From Collinsella sp. AF02-46-1 (GTDB lineage Bacteria; Actinomycetota; Coriobacteriia; Coriobacteriales; Coriobacteriaceae), in the NCBI RefSeq assembly GCF_003465825.1, contig NZ_QSBV01000011.1:1-64000 (forward strand): 64,000 bases of DNA, read 5' to 3'. Under the pieces are notes generated by a model. That model worked only from the letters and a program-made list of their open reading frames with translations, did no database searches and was not told the origin of the DNA. Positions 41,237 to 48,808 of the stretch are shown here, piece by piece. How positions within the stretch are numbered: the first letter of the stretch is position 1; every line of letters begins with the position of its first letter. Made by a program: the position numbers and the translations under genes.

Positions 41237-42397
41237 ATGGAGATCACCAAGGATATCCGCTACATTGGCGTTGACGATCATGACATCGACCTGTTCGAGG
41301 GCCAGTACGACGTGTCCGAGAACGGTATGGCATACAACAGCTACGTTATCTTGGGCGAGAAGATCGCTGTCGCCGATTCGGTCGATGGCGGATTTGTCGA
41401 CGAGTGGCTCGGCAACCTCGAGACCGTACTCGACGGCCGCACGCCCGACTACCTGGTCATCCATCACATGGAGCCCGATCACTCCGCCGGCATCGCCGCC
41501 TTTATGGAGCGCTATCCCCAGGCGCAGATTGTGGCAAGCATGGGCGCCTTCCGCATGATGGTCAACTACTTTGGCACCGACTTCCCCGAGCGCAAGATGG
41601 TTGTCAAAGAGGGCGACGTGCTTGATCTGGGTGGCCACAGCCTGACCTTTGTCGGCGCCCCCAACGTTCACTGGCCCGAGGTACTCTTCTCCTACGAGGC
41701 TACCGACAAGGTGCTCTTTAGTGCCGACGGCTTTGGCAAGTTTGGCGCCAACGACATCGAGGATCCGGAAGGGTGGGCCTGCGAGGCGCGCCGTTACTAC
41801 TTTGGCATCGTGGGCAAGTTCGGCAAGTTTGTGCAGGCCGTGCTCAAGAAGGCCGCCGACCTGGACATCCAGATCATCTGCCCGCTTCACGGCCCCGTGC
41901 TGACCGAGAACCTTGGCTATTACCTTGACACCTACAACACTTGGTCGAGCTATCAGCCCGAGGACGAGGGCATCACCATTGCCTACGCGAGCGTCTACGG
42001 CCATCTGAAGGCTGCCGTTGAGGAGCTTGCATCTGCGCTCGAGGCCCGCGGCCAGAAGGTTTCCGTCTTTGACCTGGCTCGCGACGACATGGCCGAGGCC
42101 GTTGAGGATGCGTTCCGCTATGACCGTCTGGTACTCGCTTCCATCACCTATCAGGGCGAGATCTTCCCGTTCATGAGCACCTTTATCCATACGCTTGCCG
42201 AGCATGCCTACCAGAACCGTACGGTGGCGCTCGTCGAGGGCGGCTCCTGGGCGCCCGCAGCTGCCAAGATTATGACCAAGGAGCTCGAGGGTATGAAGGA
42301 CATCACCCTGACGCAGAACAAGGTGACCGTCCTGGGTTCGCTCAACGACGCCTCGCGCGCTCAGATCGAGGCCCTCGCTGACGAGCTCTCCAAGTAG
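41237..42397 (+). CDS. Flavodiiron protein (FprA-like oxygen/NO reductase)
   Basis: The 386-residue protein has the metallo-beta-lactamase di-iron site HHMEPDHSAG with NVHWPE, SADGFGKFG and CPLHGPVL supplying the other ligands, then a flavodoxin domain (ITIAYASVYGHLKAAVEELA). It reduces oxygen or nitric oxide to protect anaerobes. TAGGAGG precedes ATG 41237. There is no fused rubredoxin; the flavodoxin or a rubredoxin elsewhere would deliver electrons. Single gene closed by a terminator. Confidence 0.93.
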   Translation: MEITKDIRYIGVDDHDIDLFEGQYDVSENGMAYNSYVILGEKIAVADSVDGGFVDEWLGNLETVLDGRTPDYLVIHHMEPDHSAGIAAFMERYPQAQIVASMGAFRMMVNYFGTDFPERKMVVKEGDVLDLGGHSLTFVGAPNVHWPEVLFSYEATDKVLFSADGFGKFGANDIEDPEGWACEARRYYFGIVGKFGKFVQAVLKKAADLDIQIICPLHGPVLTENLGYYLDTYNTWSSYQPEDEGITIAYASVYGHLKAAVEELASALEARGQKVSVFDLARDDMAEAVEDAFRYDRLVLASITYQGEIFPFMSTFIHTLAEHAYQNRTVALVEGGSWAPAAAKIMTKELEGMKDITLTQNKVTVLGSLNDASRAQIEALADELSK

Positions 42398-42420
42398 CGA
42401 TACGTTCACGTTTAACGCTC

Positions 42421-42465
42421 AAACCACCACAAAGGGGACGGTGAACCTTTGTGGTGGTTTTTGTT
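42421..42465 (+). terminator. Intrinsic terminator of the flavodiiron gene
   Basis: AAACCACCACAAAGG (42421-42435) pairs perfectly with 42446-42460, followed by TTGTTT. The A-rich 5' side may also serve the convergent DeoR gene. Confidence 0.85.
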
Positions 42466-43268
42466 TACGCGCCGGCGATGAGGAGATTTGGGCGGGCGTT
42501 GTCGACGATCTCGGCGATTGAGGTGGCGACGGCGTGATCGGGGTCACGGTCCATCACGATGGCGTTGACGTCGGTCAGCTCGGCAAAGCGGTACATGCCC
42601 CGTCCGTTGACCTTGCTGGCGTCCATGAGGGCGATACTTTGGCGGGCGGCGCCAATCATGGCCGCTTTGGTCTCGGCCATCTGGGGAAAGTCGGTGGTAA
42701 AGCCGCAGCCGGGAACGAAAGCGCCAGGGCACATGACGGCAAGATCGGCGTGGACCATTTGGAGCGCCTGCATGGTAAGTGGGCCGTACAGATAGCGATG
42801 GCCTTTGCGCAGTGCCCCTCCCAGCATGACGACATCAACCGAGGGCATGCTTTCGTCGATGTAATCGGCAATGGTGATGTCGGCCGTGATGACGGTGATG
42901 CCGTCGCGCTGATCGAGGAGCCGGACAAACTCGAGTGCCGTGGTGCCCGAGTCGACGAGCAGGGTGTCACCGTTGCCGACGAGTTCAATGGCACTTTGTG
43001 CGATAGCCTGCTTGGCGGCGACATTGATGTTTATGCGGCGATCTTGCGTGGAGACAGTTAGGCGTTTGTGGAGCGACACGGCGCCGCCATGCGTGCGACG
43101 CAGCTTGCCGGATTCGGCGAGCGCGTCCAGGTCGGCGCGGGCGGTGACGGAGGATACGCCAAAGGTTTGGGCGATGTCTGCCACCTGAACGGAGGCGTTA
43201 TGCTCGAGCATTTCCATGATGGCGGCGCGCCGCTCGTCGGCGAATGCTCGAGTTGTTACGTGGGCCAT
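42465..43268 (-). CDS. DeoR family transcription regulator
   Basis: The 267-residue protein has a helix-turn-helix near residues 12-65 (VQVADIAQTFGVSSVTARADLDALAESGKLRRTHGGAV) and the DeoR C-domain (TLLVDSGTTALEFVRLL, VVMLGGALRKGHRYLYGPL, IALMDASKVNGRGMYRFAEL). The conserved start MAHVTTR at 43268 has GGAG 6 nt upstream. It is divergent from the aldolase gene and likely senses a sugar phosphate of the same pathway. It resembles AgaR-type regulators. Confidence 0.87.
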   Translation of the reverse strand: MAHVTTRAFADERRAAIMEMLEHNASVQVADIAQTFGVSSVTARADLDALAESGKLRRTHGGAVSLHKRLTVSTQDRRININVAAKQAIAQSAIELVGNGDTLLVDSGTTALEFVRLLDQRDGITVITADITIADYIDESMPSVDVVMLGGALRKGHRYLYGPLTMQALQMVHADLAVMCPGAFVPGCGFTTDFPQMAETKAAMIGAARQSIALMDASKVNGRGMYRFAELTDVNAIVMDRDPDHAVATSIAEIVDNARPNLLIAGA

Positions 43269-43603
43269 AGCTGCTCCATCCGCGTCTGAAATTTGCAGGA
43301 ATTGTGTTGAGTCCATTTTCGTTCATTTTCTTTTTAAGTAAGAAAACACCTTTTGATTACTTATCTTTTCTATAAAAGAAAGACGATTCGCGTGAAAACT
43401 TCAGTGTCGGATAGAGAAATTTGGTCCGAATCCCTTCCGTTTGCTTTTCAAAAACGGGTGTCCTGACCTGCGTGCCGGTGATATCTCATACATGTAACAC
43501 GAACGATTTCCATACAATGGGGGCAGCAAAACGCAAGGTAAAACGCCTTGTGAACAACTACGCCCGATGTCCAGATGCGGGCGAGGGAGAGGAGCAAACG
43601 CTC
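43269..43603. other. Divergent control region of the DeoR gene and the aldolase
   Basis: No gene is convincing in 335 bp. TTTTC-GTTC-ATTTTC at 43316-43330 repeats TTTC/TTC elements as in some DeoR/AgaR sites, and AAGTAA (about 43336) and TTACTT (about 43357) are inverted. The interval upstream of the aldolase from 43480 has no clear promoter; the open frame to 43421 lacks a ribosome site and family similarity. Confidence 0.4.
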
Positions 43604-44461
43604 ATGGCACTTGTTACCACCGAAAAGATGCTCAAGGACGCTCAGGCCGGCCACTACGCCGTCGGCGCGTTCAACGTCGAGAACCTCGAGTTTGTTATGG
43701 CCGTTCTGGCCGCTGCCGAGGAGACCAAGTCCCCCGTCATCATGCAGACCACCCCGGGCACCATCAAGACCGCTGGTCTGGACTACTTCTACGGCATGGT
43801 CAAGGCTGCTGCCGAGCGCGCTTCCGTGCCCGTCGCTCTGCACCTCGATCACGGCGATGGCTATGACCGCTGCATGCAGGCTTTCCGCACCGGCTATACC
43901 TCTGTCATGATCGACGGCTCGCACGAGTCCTTCGAGGACAACATTGCCCTGACCAAGTCCGTCGCCGATGCCGGCCGCGCCATGGGCGTGCCCGTCGAGG
44001 CTGAGCTTGGCAAGGTTGGCGGCAAGGAGGACGACGGCCCCGCGGTTGAGGGCGAGAGCCCCTACACCGATCCGGCCGAGGCCAAGGAGTTCGTCGAGCG
44101 TACCGGCTGCACCTCCCTCGCAATTGGCGTTGGCACCAGCCACGGTGTGTACACGAGCGATCCGCACATCGAGCAGTCCGTGGTCAAGGCCATCCGCGAC
44201 GCCGTCGACGTGCCGCTGGTCCTGCACGGCACCTCCGGTGTGCCCGATGAGCAGGTTGCCGAGGCTGTGAAGAATGGCATCTGCAAGGTTAACTACGCCA
44301 CCGAGCTGCGTCAGGCCTACACCAAGGGCTTCATGGCCTACATGGCCGAGAACCCCGCCTGCTTCGATCCCAAGAAGCCGGCCAAGGAGGGTATGCGTGA
44401 GATCACCGAGCTGGTTAAGATCCGCATGACCAACCTCAACTCTGTGGGCAAAGCAGAGTAA
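43604..44461 (+). CDS. Class II fructose/tagatose-bisphosphate aldolase
   Basis: The 285-residue zinc aldolase has FNVENLEFVMAVL, the metal motif LHLDHGDGYDRC, TSVMIDGSHESFEDN, GVGTSHGVY and VLHGTSGVPDEQV. It is of the GatY/KbaY/FbaA group; in this window, with AgaS, LacAB and two LacC kinases but no LacD, it probably cleaves tagatose-1,6-bisphosphate, though fructose-1,6-bisphosphate is equally possible. GGAGAGGAG lies 9 nt before ATG 43604. It ends in an exceptionally long palindromic terminator. Confidence 0.88.
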   Translation: MALVTTEKMLKDAQAGHYAVGAFNVENLEFVMAVLAAAEETKSPVIMQTTPGTIKTAGLDYFYGMVKAAAERASVPVALHLDHGDGYDRCMQAFRTGYTSVMIDGSHESFEDNIALTKSVADAGRAMGVPVEAELGKVGGKEDDGPAVEGESPYTDPAEAKEFVERTGCTSLAIGVGTSHGVYTSDPHIEQSVVKAIRDAVDVPLVLHGTSGVPDEQVAEAVKNGICKVNYATELRQAYTKGFMAYMAENPACFDPKKPAKEGMREITELVKIRMTNLNSVGKAE

Positions 44462-44494
44462 CAGCAAGGGTACTCCGACTCGCTACATATCCCG

Positions 44495-44619
44495 GGGAGG
44501 GACGAGGGCTTAGTTCCCCAATCGTCCTCGGGCATGCAAAAAGCCTCGCTGCGCACTTCGTGCGGCGAGGCTTTTTGCCCCCTGCGGAAAGATTGGGGAA
44601 CTAAGCCCTCGTCCCTCCC
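44495..44619. terminator. 125-bp palindrome with central terminator after the aldolase gene
   Basis: The outer arms 44495-44523 and 44591-44619 are a perfect 29-bp inverted repeat. Inside, AAAAAGCCTCGC and GCGAGGCTTTTT (about 44538-44549, 44565-44576) form a bidirectional terminator with T- and A-runs. The outer arms are unusual for a terminator. Confidence 0.8.
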
Positions 44620-44782
44620 AGGTTGACCTACTCGAGGTCGTCGCCCTTGTGGCGTTGGGCGGAAAATAATAAGAAGCCTTCGCGCTGCGGAATGATTTTG
44701 GAAACTAAGTACGGGGACCCGCCCAAACCGTCCTGCTCAATCGCCCTTGTGGTGTTGGGGCTGAAAGGGTGGGACGCGTGGG
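44620..44782. other. Interval with an imperfect direct repeat
   Basis: TCGCCCTTGTGGCGTTGGG near 44640 and TCGCCCTTGTGGTGTTGGG near 44740 are direct copies 100 bp apart. No gene is seen. Confidence 0.45.
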
Positions 44783-45406
44783 TCATTTGGTTGTTAGGGT
44801 TAGTAGGTCGTTGGGGGTTTTGAGGTTGTAGGTGGCGTTTGGGATATCTTGGTGTGATCCCCATGCTGCTCGGGCAAAACTGACCCCTGCCGAAGTTGCG
44901 CATTGTTCGTCGTAGACGGTGTCGCCAACGTAGACGACGTTGCCAGGATTCGCGCCCGTACGCCGGAGATATTCGAGCATGGGAGCGGGTGCGGGTTTAT
45001 GTTCGGTTGTGTCTTCGACAAGGATGATGTGCTCAAAATACTTATCGAAGCCAAGGGGTGCAATTTCTTCTGCGTATTCGTCGCGCGCACGTGAGGAGAC
45101 GATGCCAAGTTTGCAGCCGTTGTCGGAGAGTGTTGCGATAACTTCGTGCAAGCCGGGAAACACGCTGATGGTGCTTTTAAAGCTGGCGGCAACTTGGCAC
45201 CAGCGATTCAGCGTTGCCTGTGAGTAGATCCCAAGTTTCTCAAGGGCGTTCTTGCCGGGTATGCCGAGGGCAAATTCAAGCTCGTGTCGGGGGAGCGTTT
45301 TGCCGGTTTCTTCTTGGATAATCTGGCCAAGCGATGACAGCACGCTTTCTTCTGTATCTGCCAATGTCCCATCAACGTCAAACACGATATAGTCAAAGTA
45401 CTTCAT
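44783..45406 (-). CDS. HAD-superfamily phosphatase
   Basis: The 207-residue protein has HAD motif I DVDGTLADTEE (residues 10-20), motif II region LGIVSSR, the Lys in EHKPAPAPM and motif III VVYVGDTVYDEQC, with a helical cap (residues 16-85). It is of the phosphoglycolate phosphatase/beta-phosphoglucomutase type; the substrate is unknown. It follows the AraC regulator gene on the same strand with a 56-bp gap. Confidence 0.87.
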   Translation of the reverse strand: MKYFDYIVFDVDGTLADTEESVLSSLGQIIQEETGKTLPRHELEFALGIPGKNALEKLGIYSQATLNRWCQVAASFKSTISVFPGLHEVIATLSDNGCKLGIVSSRARDEYAEEIAPLGFDKYFEHIILVEDTTEHKPAPAPMLEYLRRTGANPGNVVYVGDTVYDEQCATSAGVSFARAAWGSHQDIPNATYNLKTPNDLLTLTTK

Positions 45407-45462
45407 ATAGTAGCTCCTATCCGTTGTTTGCCTGCAAGTTTGATGCAGTGACAGAAGAAGGG

Positions 45463-46401
45463 CTAGCGGGATTTCTGCCTGGTACTATCGAGATTCTGCC
45501 TCGCTGCTCGATAGCTCGAAGGAGTGCATCCCATTTGTTCTTTAAATACCTGGCCAAGATGGCTTGCTGTCGCAAAGCCGCATTGGCGCGCGACTGTCTG
45601 GACCGTTCGCGTGGTGTGTGCCAAAAGTTCGCAAGCACGGTTTACGCGGTATGCGCGCAGATATGCCGCCGGGGTCGTTCCTGCGCAAGCTTCGATAATG
45701 CGGTAACACTCTCTTTCGCTTACGCCGGCTGCAGATGCCATCTGGGGCACATCTATAGCGGCTGCATAGTTTGCGCGGATATAGTCCAGGATTGCCTTGA
45801 ACTGTACGTCGCGGTTGGTCATCCAAGAGGCGTTGTCGGAGGAAAAGAGCGGTTCGGCCTTGGCGTAAATCTGAATCCAGAGCTCTGACAAGCTATTCCG
45901 AAGCGCCATCTCGTTCTGCGGCCGTTGAAGGTCGTGGTTAAAGGAACTCTTTAGCAAATCGATAAAGGGCATATCGTCGGGGTTGGTGGGCGACCATTTG
46001 AGCACATCGACGCCTCGACATTGCAGCAAAGGATTGATATAGCGCTTTTGAAGGCGTCCCGCGGGATCGCCGAGCATCGACGGCTGAAAGATATGCAACA
46101 TTTGAATGGCTGGTGCCGAATTGGGTGATTGCAGCGTGCTGTGCAAAACGCCGCCGTTGATAAAGCCGGCGGACCCTTCCTCAAAGCGTACGTGCTCATG
46201 AGCCGCGCGCGTTCGATAGTCAATCGCTCCCTGTTCCATGTAGAAAAGCTCAACTTCGGAATGCCAGTGCCAGGGGACGGAATTGCCCGGATAGCGAGCG
46301 AATTCTGCGCGTTCGGCAATATAGGGCCAGTCTTCGGCGGTCTCGGGAAACGCTTCCTCGCGTCCTCCGCGGTGCAATTCTATGTGATCCATGTTTCGCA
46401 T
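45463..46401 (-). CDS. AraC family transcription regulator
   Basis: The 312-residue protein has a cupin-like sensor (residues 30-110, NSVPWHWHSEVELFYMEQG, EGSAGFINGGVLHS) and a double helix-turn-helix at about 205-305 (IDVPQMASAAGVSERECYRI, RTVQTVARQCGFATASHLGQVFKEQMGCTPSSYR). The HAD gene downstream is a likely operon partner. TATACT lies 7 bp before ATG 46401 on the minus strand and no ribosome site is visible, so the message may be leaderless. ATG 46392 is the alternative start. Confidence 0.87.
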   Translation of the reverse strand: MRNMDHIELHRGGREEAFPETAEDWPYIAERAEFARYPGNSVPWHWHSEVELFYMEQGAIDYRTRAAHEHVRFEEGSAGFINGGVLHSTLQSPNSAPAIQMLHIFQPSMLGDPAGRLQKRYINPLLQCRGVDVLKWSPTNPDDMPFIDLLKSSFNHDLQRPQNEMALRNSLSELWIQIYAKAEPLFSSDNASWMTNRDVQFKAILDYIRANYAAAIDVPQMASAAGVSERECYRIIEACAGTTPAAYLRAYRVNRACELLAHTTRTVQTVARQCGFATASHLGQVFKEQMGCTPSSYRAARQNLDSTRQKSR

Positions 46402-46890
46402 GGCATCAGTATAAAGCGCGATGGGCTTAGATTGCTCTTGCCTGTTCGGGGAACGCCTTGTTTAGGGATGCTTGGAGCTTTTCGAACGATGCTCGCAAGT
46501 TGTGGCTCTGGTTGGTTGAGCGTTTGGCTTTTGTGGTGGGGGAGTCGAGGAGGCCGTCTCTCTGTGTCGGGGGGAAGGAGAAAAGGTCTGCATGTTTTAG
46601 GGACGGCTGCCGTGCTACGGCATTGGAAGAATGCATGCTTATGCGGCCTCCTCGATGTCCACCAAAAGATTGCGCGCGGGGTGTGCTGCTAGGCCCCGTG
46701 CGTTGGCAGTATTATGCCGTGGCTGCTGCAAAGAAGCGCTAAAGAAAGGCTTAATGAGGTTTGACGTTGCGATGAAACCGCAGGTAAAAGCTATCGAGTA
46801 ACACTCTTGAAAGGTTTTGGGCTTAAGGGTTTTCTAAGGTTTGTGGCGCGGATGTGGCTTGCCTGTGTGGGGCGTGTGGACGGCTCGTTC
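46402..46890. other. 489-bp region without a convincing gene
   Basis: Short frames exist but none has a ribosome site, family similarity or normal composition. GATGAAACCGCAGGTAAAAG at 46771-46790 matches the core of the 154-bp elements, suggesting a decayed repeat. Nothing else was recognised. Confidence 0.45.
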
Positions 46891-47865
46891 CTAGCACTGC
46901 GGTGCGGCGGCGCGTACTTGTTCGATGACCTTTTCCATCGTGGCGTCGATGCGGTCCTTTTTGAGTTCGCATTCCCAGATGGTTATGGGCGTCCAGCCCA
47001 TTTGAGTGAGTGCTGCCACGGCAGCGCGGTCGCGCTCGACGTTGCGACGGAACTTTGCCTCCCAAAACTCAACGTTGCGCTTGGGCTGGCTAGGGTTGCA
47101 CTTGGGGCAGCGGTGCCAAAAGCAGCCGTTGACGAAGATGGCGATCTTGCGCCCGGGAAAGGCGATGTCGGGCTTTCCGGGCACCTTCCATTCCAAGCGA
47201 TAACCCGTAAGGCCTGCTGCCCGCAGGCGCTGGCGAACGAGCAGCTCGGGCTTGGTATTGGCGCGCTTGTTGCCCTTCATGGACTTTTTGATAGCGGCGC
47301 GACGGCGGACCAGTTCGCGCTCGTCAGCGGAGAGGTCCGAGGTATCGATGCCGTCCAGCAGGCCGGGCTTCGGACGCTTTTTGCTGCGGCGCTTAGGTGC
47401 ACGCTTGGGTTTGTCGGCTGTGTTGGGCGCGGCGTCATCGGCAGAGCTTGTCTCAAGCCGATCTTCCTTCAGCTCAATCAGGGCATCAATGAGCCCCTTG
47501 TCAGCGGGCATCCATTCCACCGTGGCAAGTGAGGTGCGTGGAATCCAGCGGATATCGAGCTGGCGGTCGCGCTTCTGGGGCTCATCGGATTCATCGGCCA
47601 GCGAGCAGTAGTAGCACTCCATGGAGAGATGAAAATCGGGGTAGTCGTACTCAACGGTGTAAAAATCGCGCAGGTTGGTGACTTTTACCTGCAGCTCTTC
47701 CATAAGCTCGCGTCGCACGGCGTCTTCGGGCGTCTCGCCGCGCATGAGCTTGCCACCGGGGAACTCCCAAAGTCCCTGCATGTCGCCATAGCCGCGCTGC
47801 ACGGCAAGCAGCTCGTCAGATCCTTCCTTGCGAATGATCCCAGCGGCAACATGAACGGTCTTCAA
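46891..47865 (-). CDS. Nudix hydrolase fused to a Vsr-type mismatch endonuclease
   Basis: From TTG 47865 (GAGAGGA upstream) the 324-residue protein joins two repair domains. Residues 1-130 are a MutT-type Nudix domain (box from Gly38: GKLMRGETPEDAVRRELMEEL). A Lys/Arg-rich linker (about 140-195) leads to a Vsr domain (about 205-320: RANTKPELLVRQRLRAAGL, VPGKPDIAFPGRKIAIFVNG, CFWHRCPKCNPSQPKRNVEF, ELKKD end). Vsr nicks T:G mismatches left by deamination of 5-methylcytosine; MutT-type enzymes clean damaged nucleotides. No DNA methyltransferase gene is in the window. Upstream frame to 48459 is antisense to the ABC gene and not used. Confidence 0.85.
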   Translation of the reverse strand: MKTVHVAAGIIRKEGSDELLAVQRGYGDMQGLWEFPGGKLMRGETPEDAVRRELMEELQVKVTNLRDFYTVEYDYPDFHLSMECYYCSLADESDEPQKRDRQLDIRWIPRTSLATVEWMPADKGLIDALIELKEDRLETSSADDAAPNTADKPKRAPKRRSKKRPKPGLLDGIDTSDLSADERELVRRRAAIKKSMKGNKRANTKPELLVRQRLRAAGLTGYRLEWKVPGKPDIAFPGRKIAIFVNGCFWHRCPKCNPSQPKRNVEFWEAKFRRNVERDRAAVAALTQMGWTPITIWECELKKDRIDATMEKVIEQVRAAAPQC

Positions 47866-48022
47866 CAGGAGTCCTCTCTCAACATCAACACGTGGCAGGG
47901 TAGCCAAATGAGATACCCGTACCTTACACAACGGTAAGGCAAGCGTAAGCCATATCGATGGTAGCCGACTCGGCTTCTTGCGACTATAGATGCCGTAGAC
48001 TAATCGCAAGAAAGGACTCGGT

Positions 48023-48808
48023 ATGCAAACCACGCACATGGCGACCCCGGTACTGGAGGTCGCGCATCTCGAAAAGGTATATGGAGCGCTGGGCAACGTG
48101 ACCCGCGCGCTCAACGATGTCAGCTTTACCGTCAACCGCGGCGAATTCGTTGGCATCATGGGCGCCTCGGGCTCGGGCAAGTCGACGTTGCTCAACTGCG
48201 TGTCGACCATCGATGCCGCCACGAGTGGCGCCATCCGCATCAACGGCCAGGATGTGACGCGCATGAAGCAGGCCAAGCTTTCGCAGTTCCGCCGCGAGGA
48301 GCTGGGCTTTATCTTCCAGGATTCCAACCTGCTCGATACGCTCACGGCACGCGAGAACATCGCCCTGCCGCTCACCATTGCCCGCACAAACTCGGCAGAG
48401 ATCTCGACCCGCGTGCAGGACGTGGCCGCGCGCCTGTCTATTAGCCAGGTGCTCGACAAGTACCCCTACCAGATGTCCGGCGGCCAGCAGCAGCGCGTTG
48501 CCGCGGCTCGCGCGCTCGTCACCGACCCCACCATGATCATGGCCGACGAGCCCACCGGCGCCCTCGATTCCAAGAGCGCCCGCCTGCTGCTCGAGAGCTT
48601 GGAGGCCCTGAATCGCCGCCTGCGCGCGACCGTGCTCATGGTTACGCACGACAGTTTTGCCGCCAGCTACACGAGCCGTGTGCTGTTTATTCGCGACGGC
48701 AAGATCTTCACCGAGCTGCGCCGCGGCGACACCGACCGCCGAGAGTTCTTCGACCGCATTATGGAGGTCGTTACCATGATGGGCGGTGAGGGCTCCGATG
48801 CTCTGTAA
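48023..48808 (+). CDS. ABC transporter ATPase, BceA/MacB-like
   Basis: The 261-residue ATPase has Walker [11 protein letters not shown]-loop [22 protein letters not shown], signature [15 protein letters not shown], Walker [12 protein letters not shown] and H-loop VMVTHD. The sequence after the D-loop ([18 protein letters not shown]) is typical of antimicrobial-peptide detoxification ABC systems. GAAAGGACTCGGT lies before the ATG. It overlaps the permease gene by 11 bp. No two-component BceRS pair is next to it, unlike in many Firmicutes. Confidence 0.92.
   Translation: MQTTHMATPVLEVAHLEKVYGALGNVTRALNDVSFTVNRGEFVGIMGASGSGKSTLLNCVSTIDAATSGAIRINGQDVTRMKQAKLSQFRREELGFIFQDSNLLDTLTARENIALPLTIARTNSAEISTRVQDVAARLSISQVLDKYPYQMSGGQQQRVAAARALVTDPTMIMADEPTGALDSKSARLLLESLEALNRRLRATVLMVTHDSFAASYTSRVLFIRDGKIFTELRRGDTDRREFFDRIMEVVTMMGGEGSDAL

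Noticed and set aside
46427..46636. Small gene in the AraC-Nudix interval
   Set aside because: No ribosome site, no similarity, and composition like the surrounding non-coding DNA.
47866..48459. N-terminal extension of the Nudix-Vsr protein
   Set aside because: The extension is antisense to the BceA-like ATPase and precedes a clean Nudix domain start.
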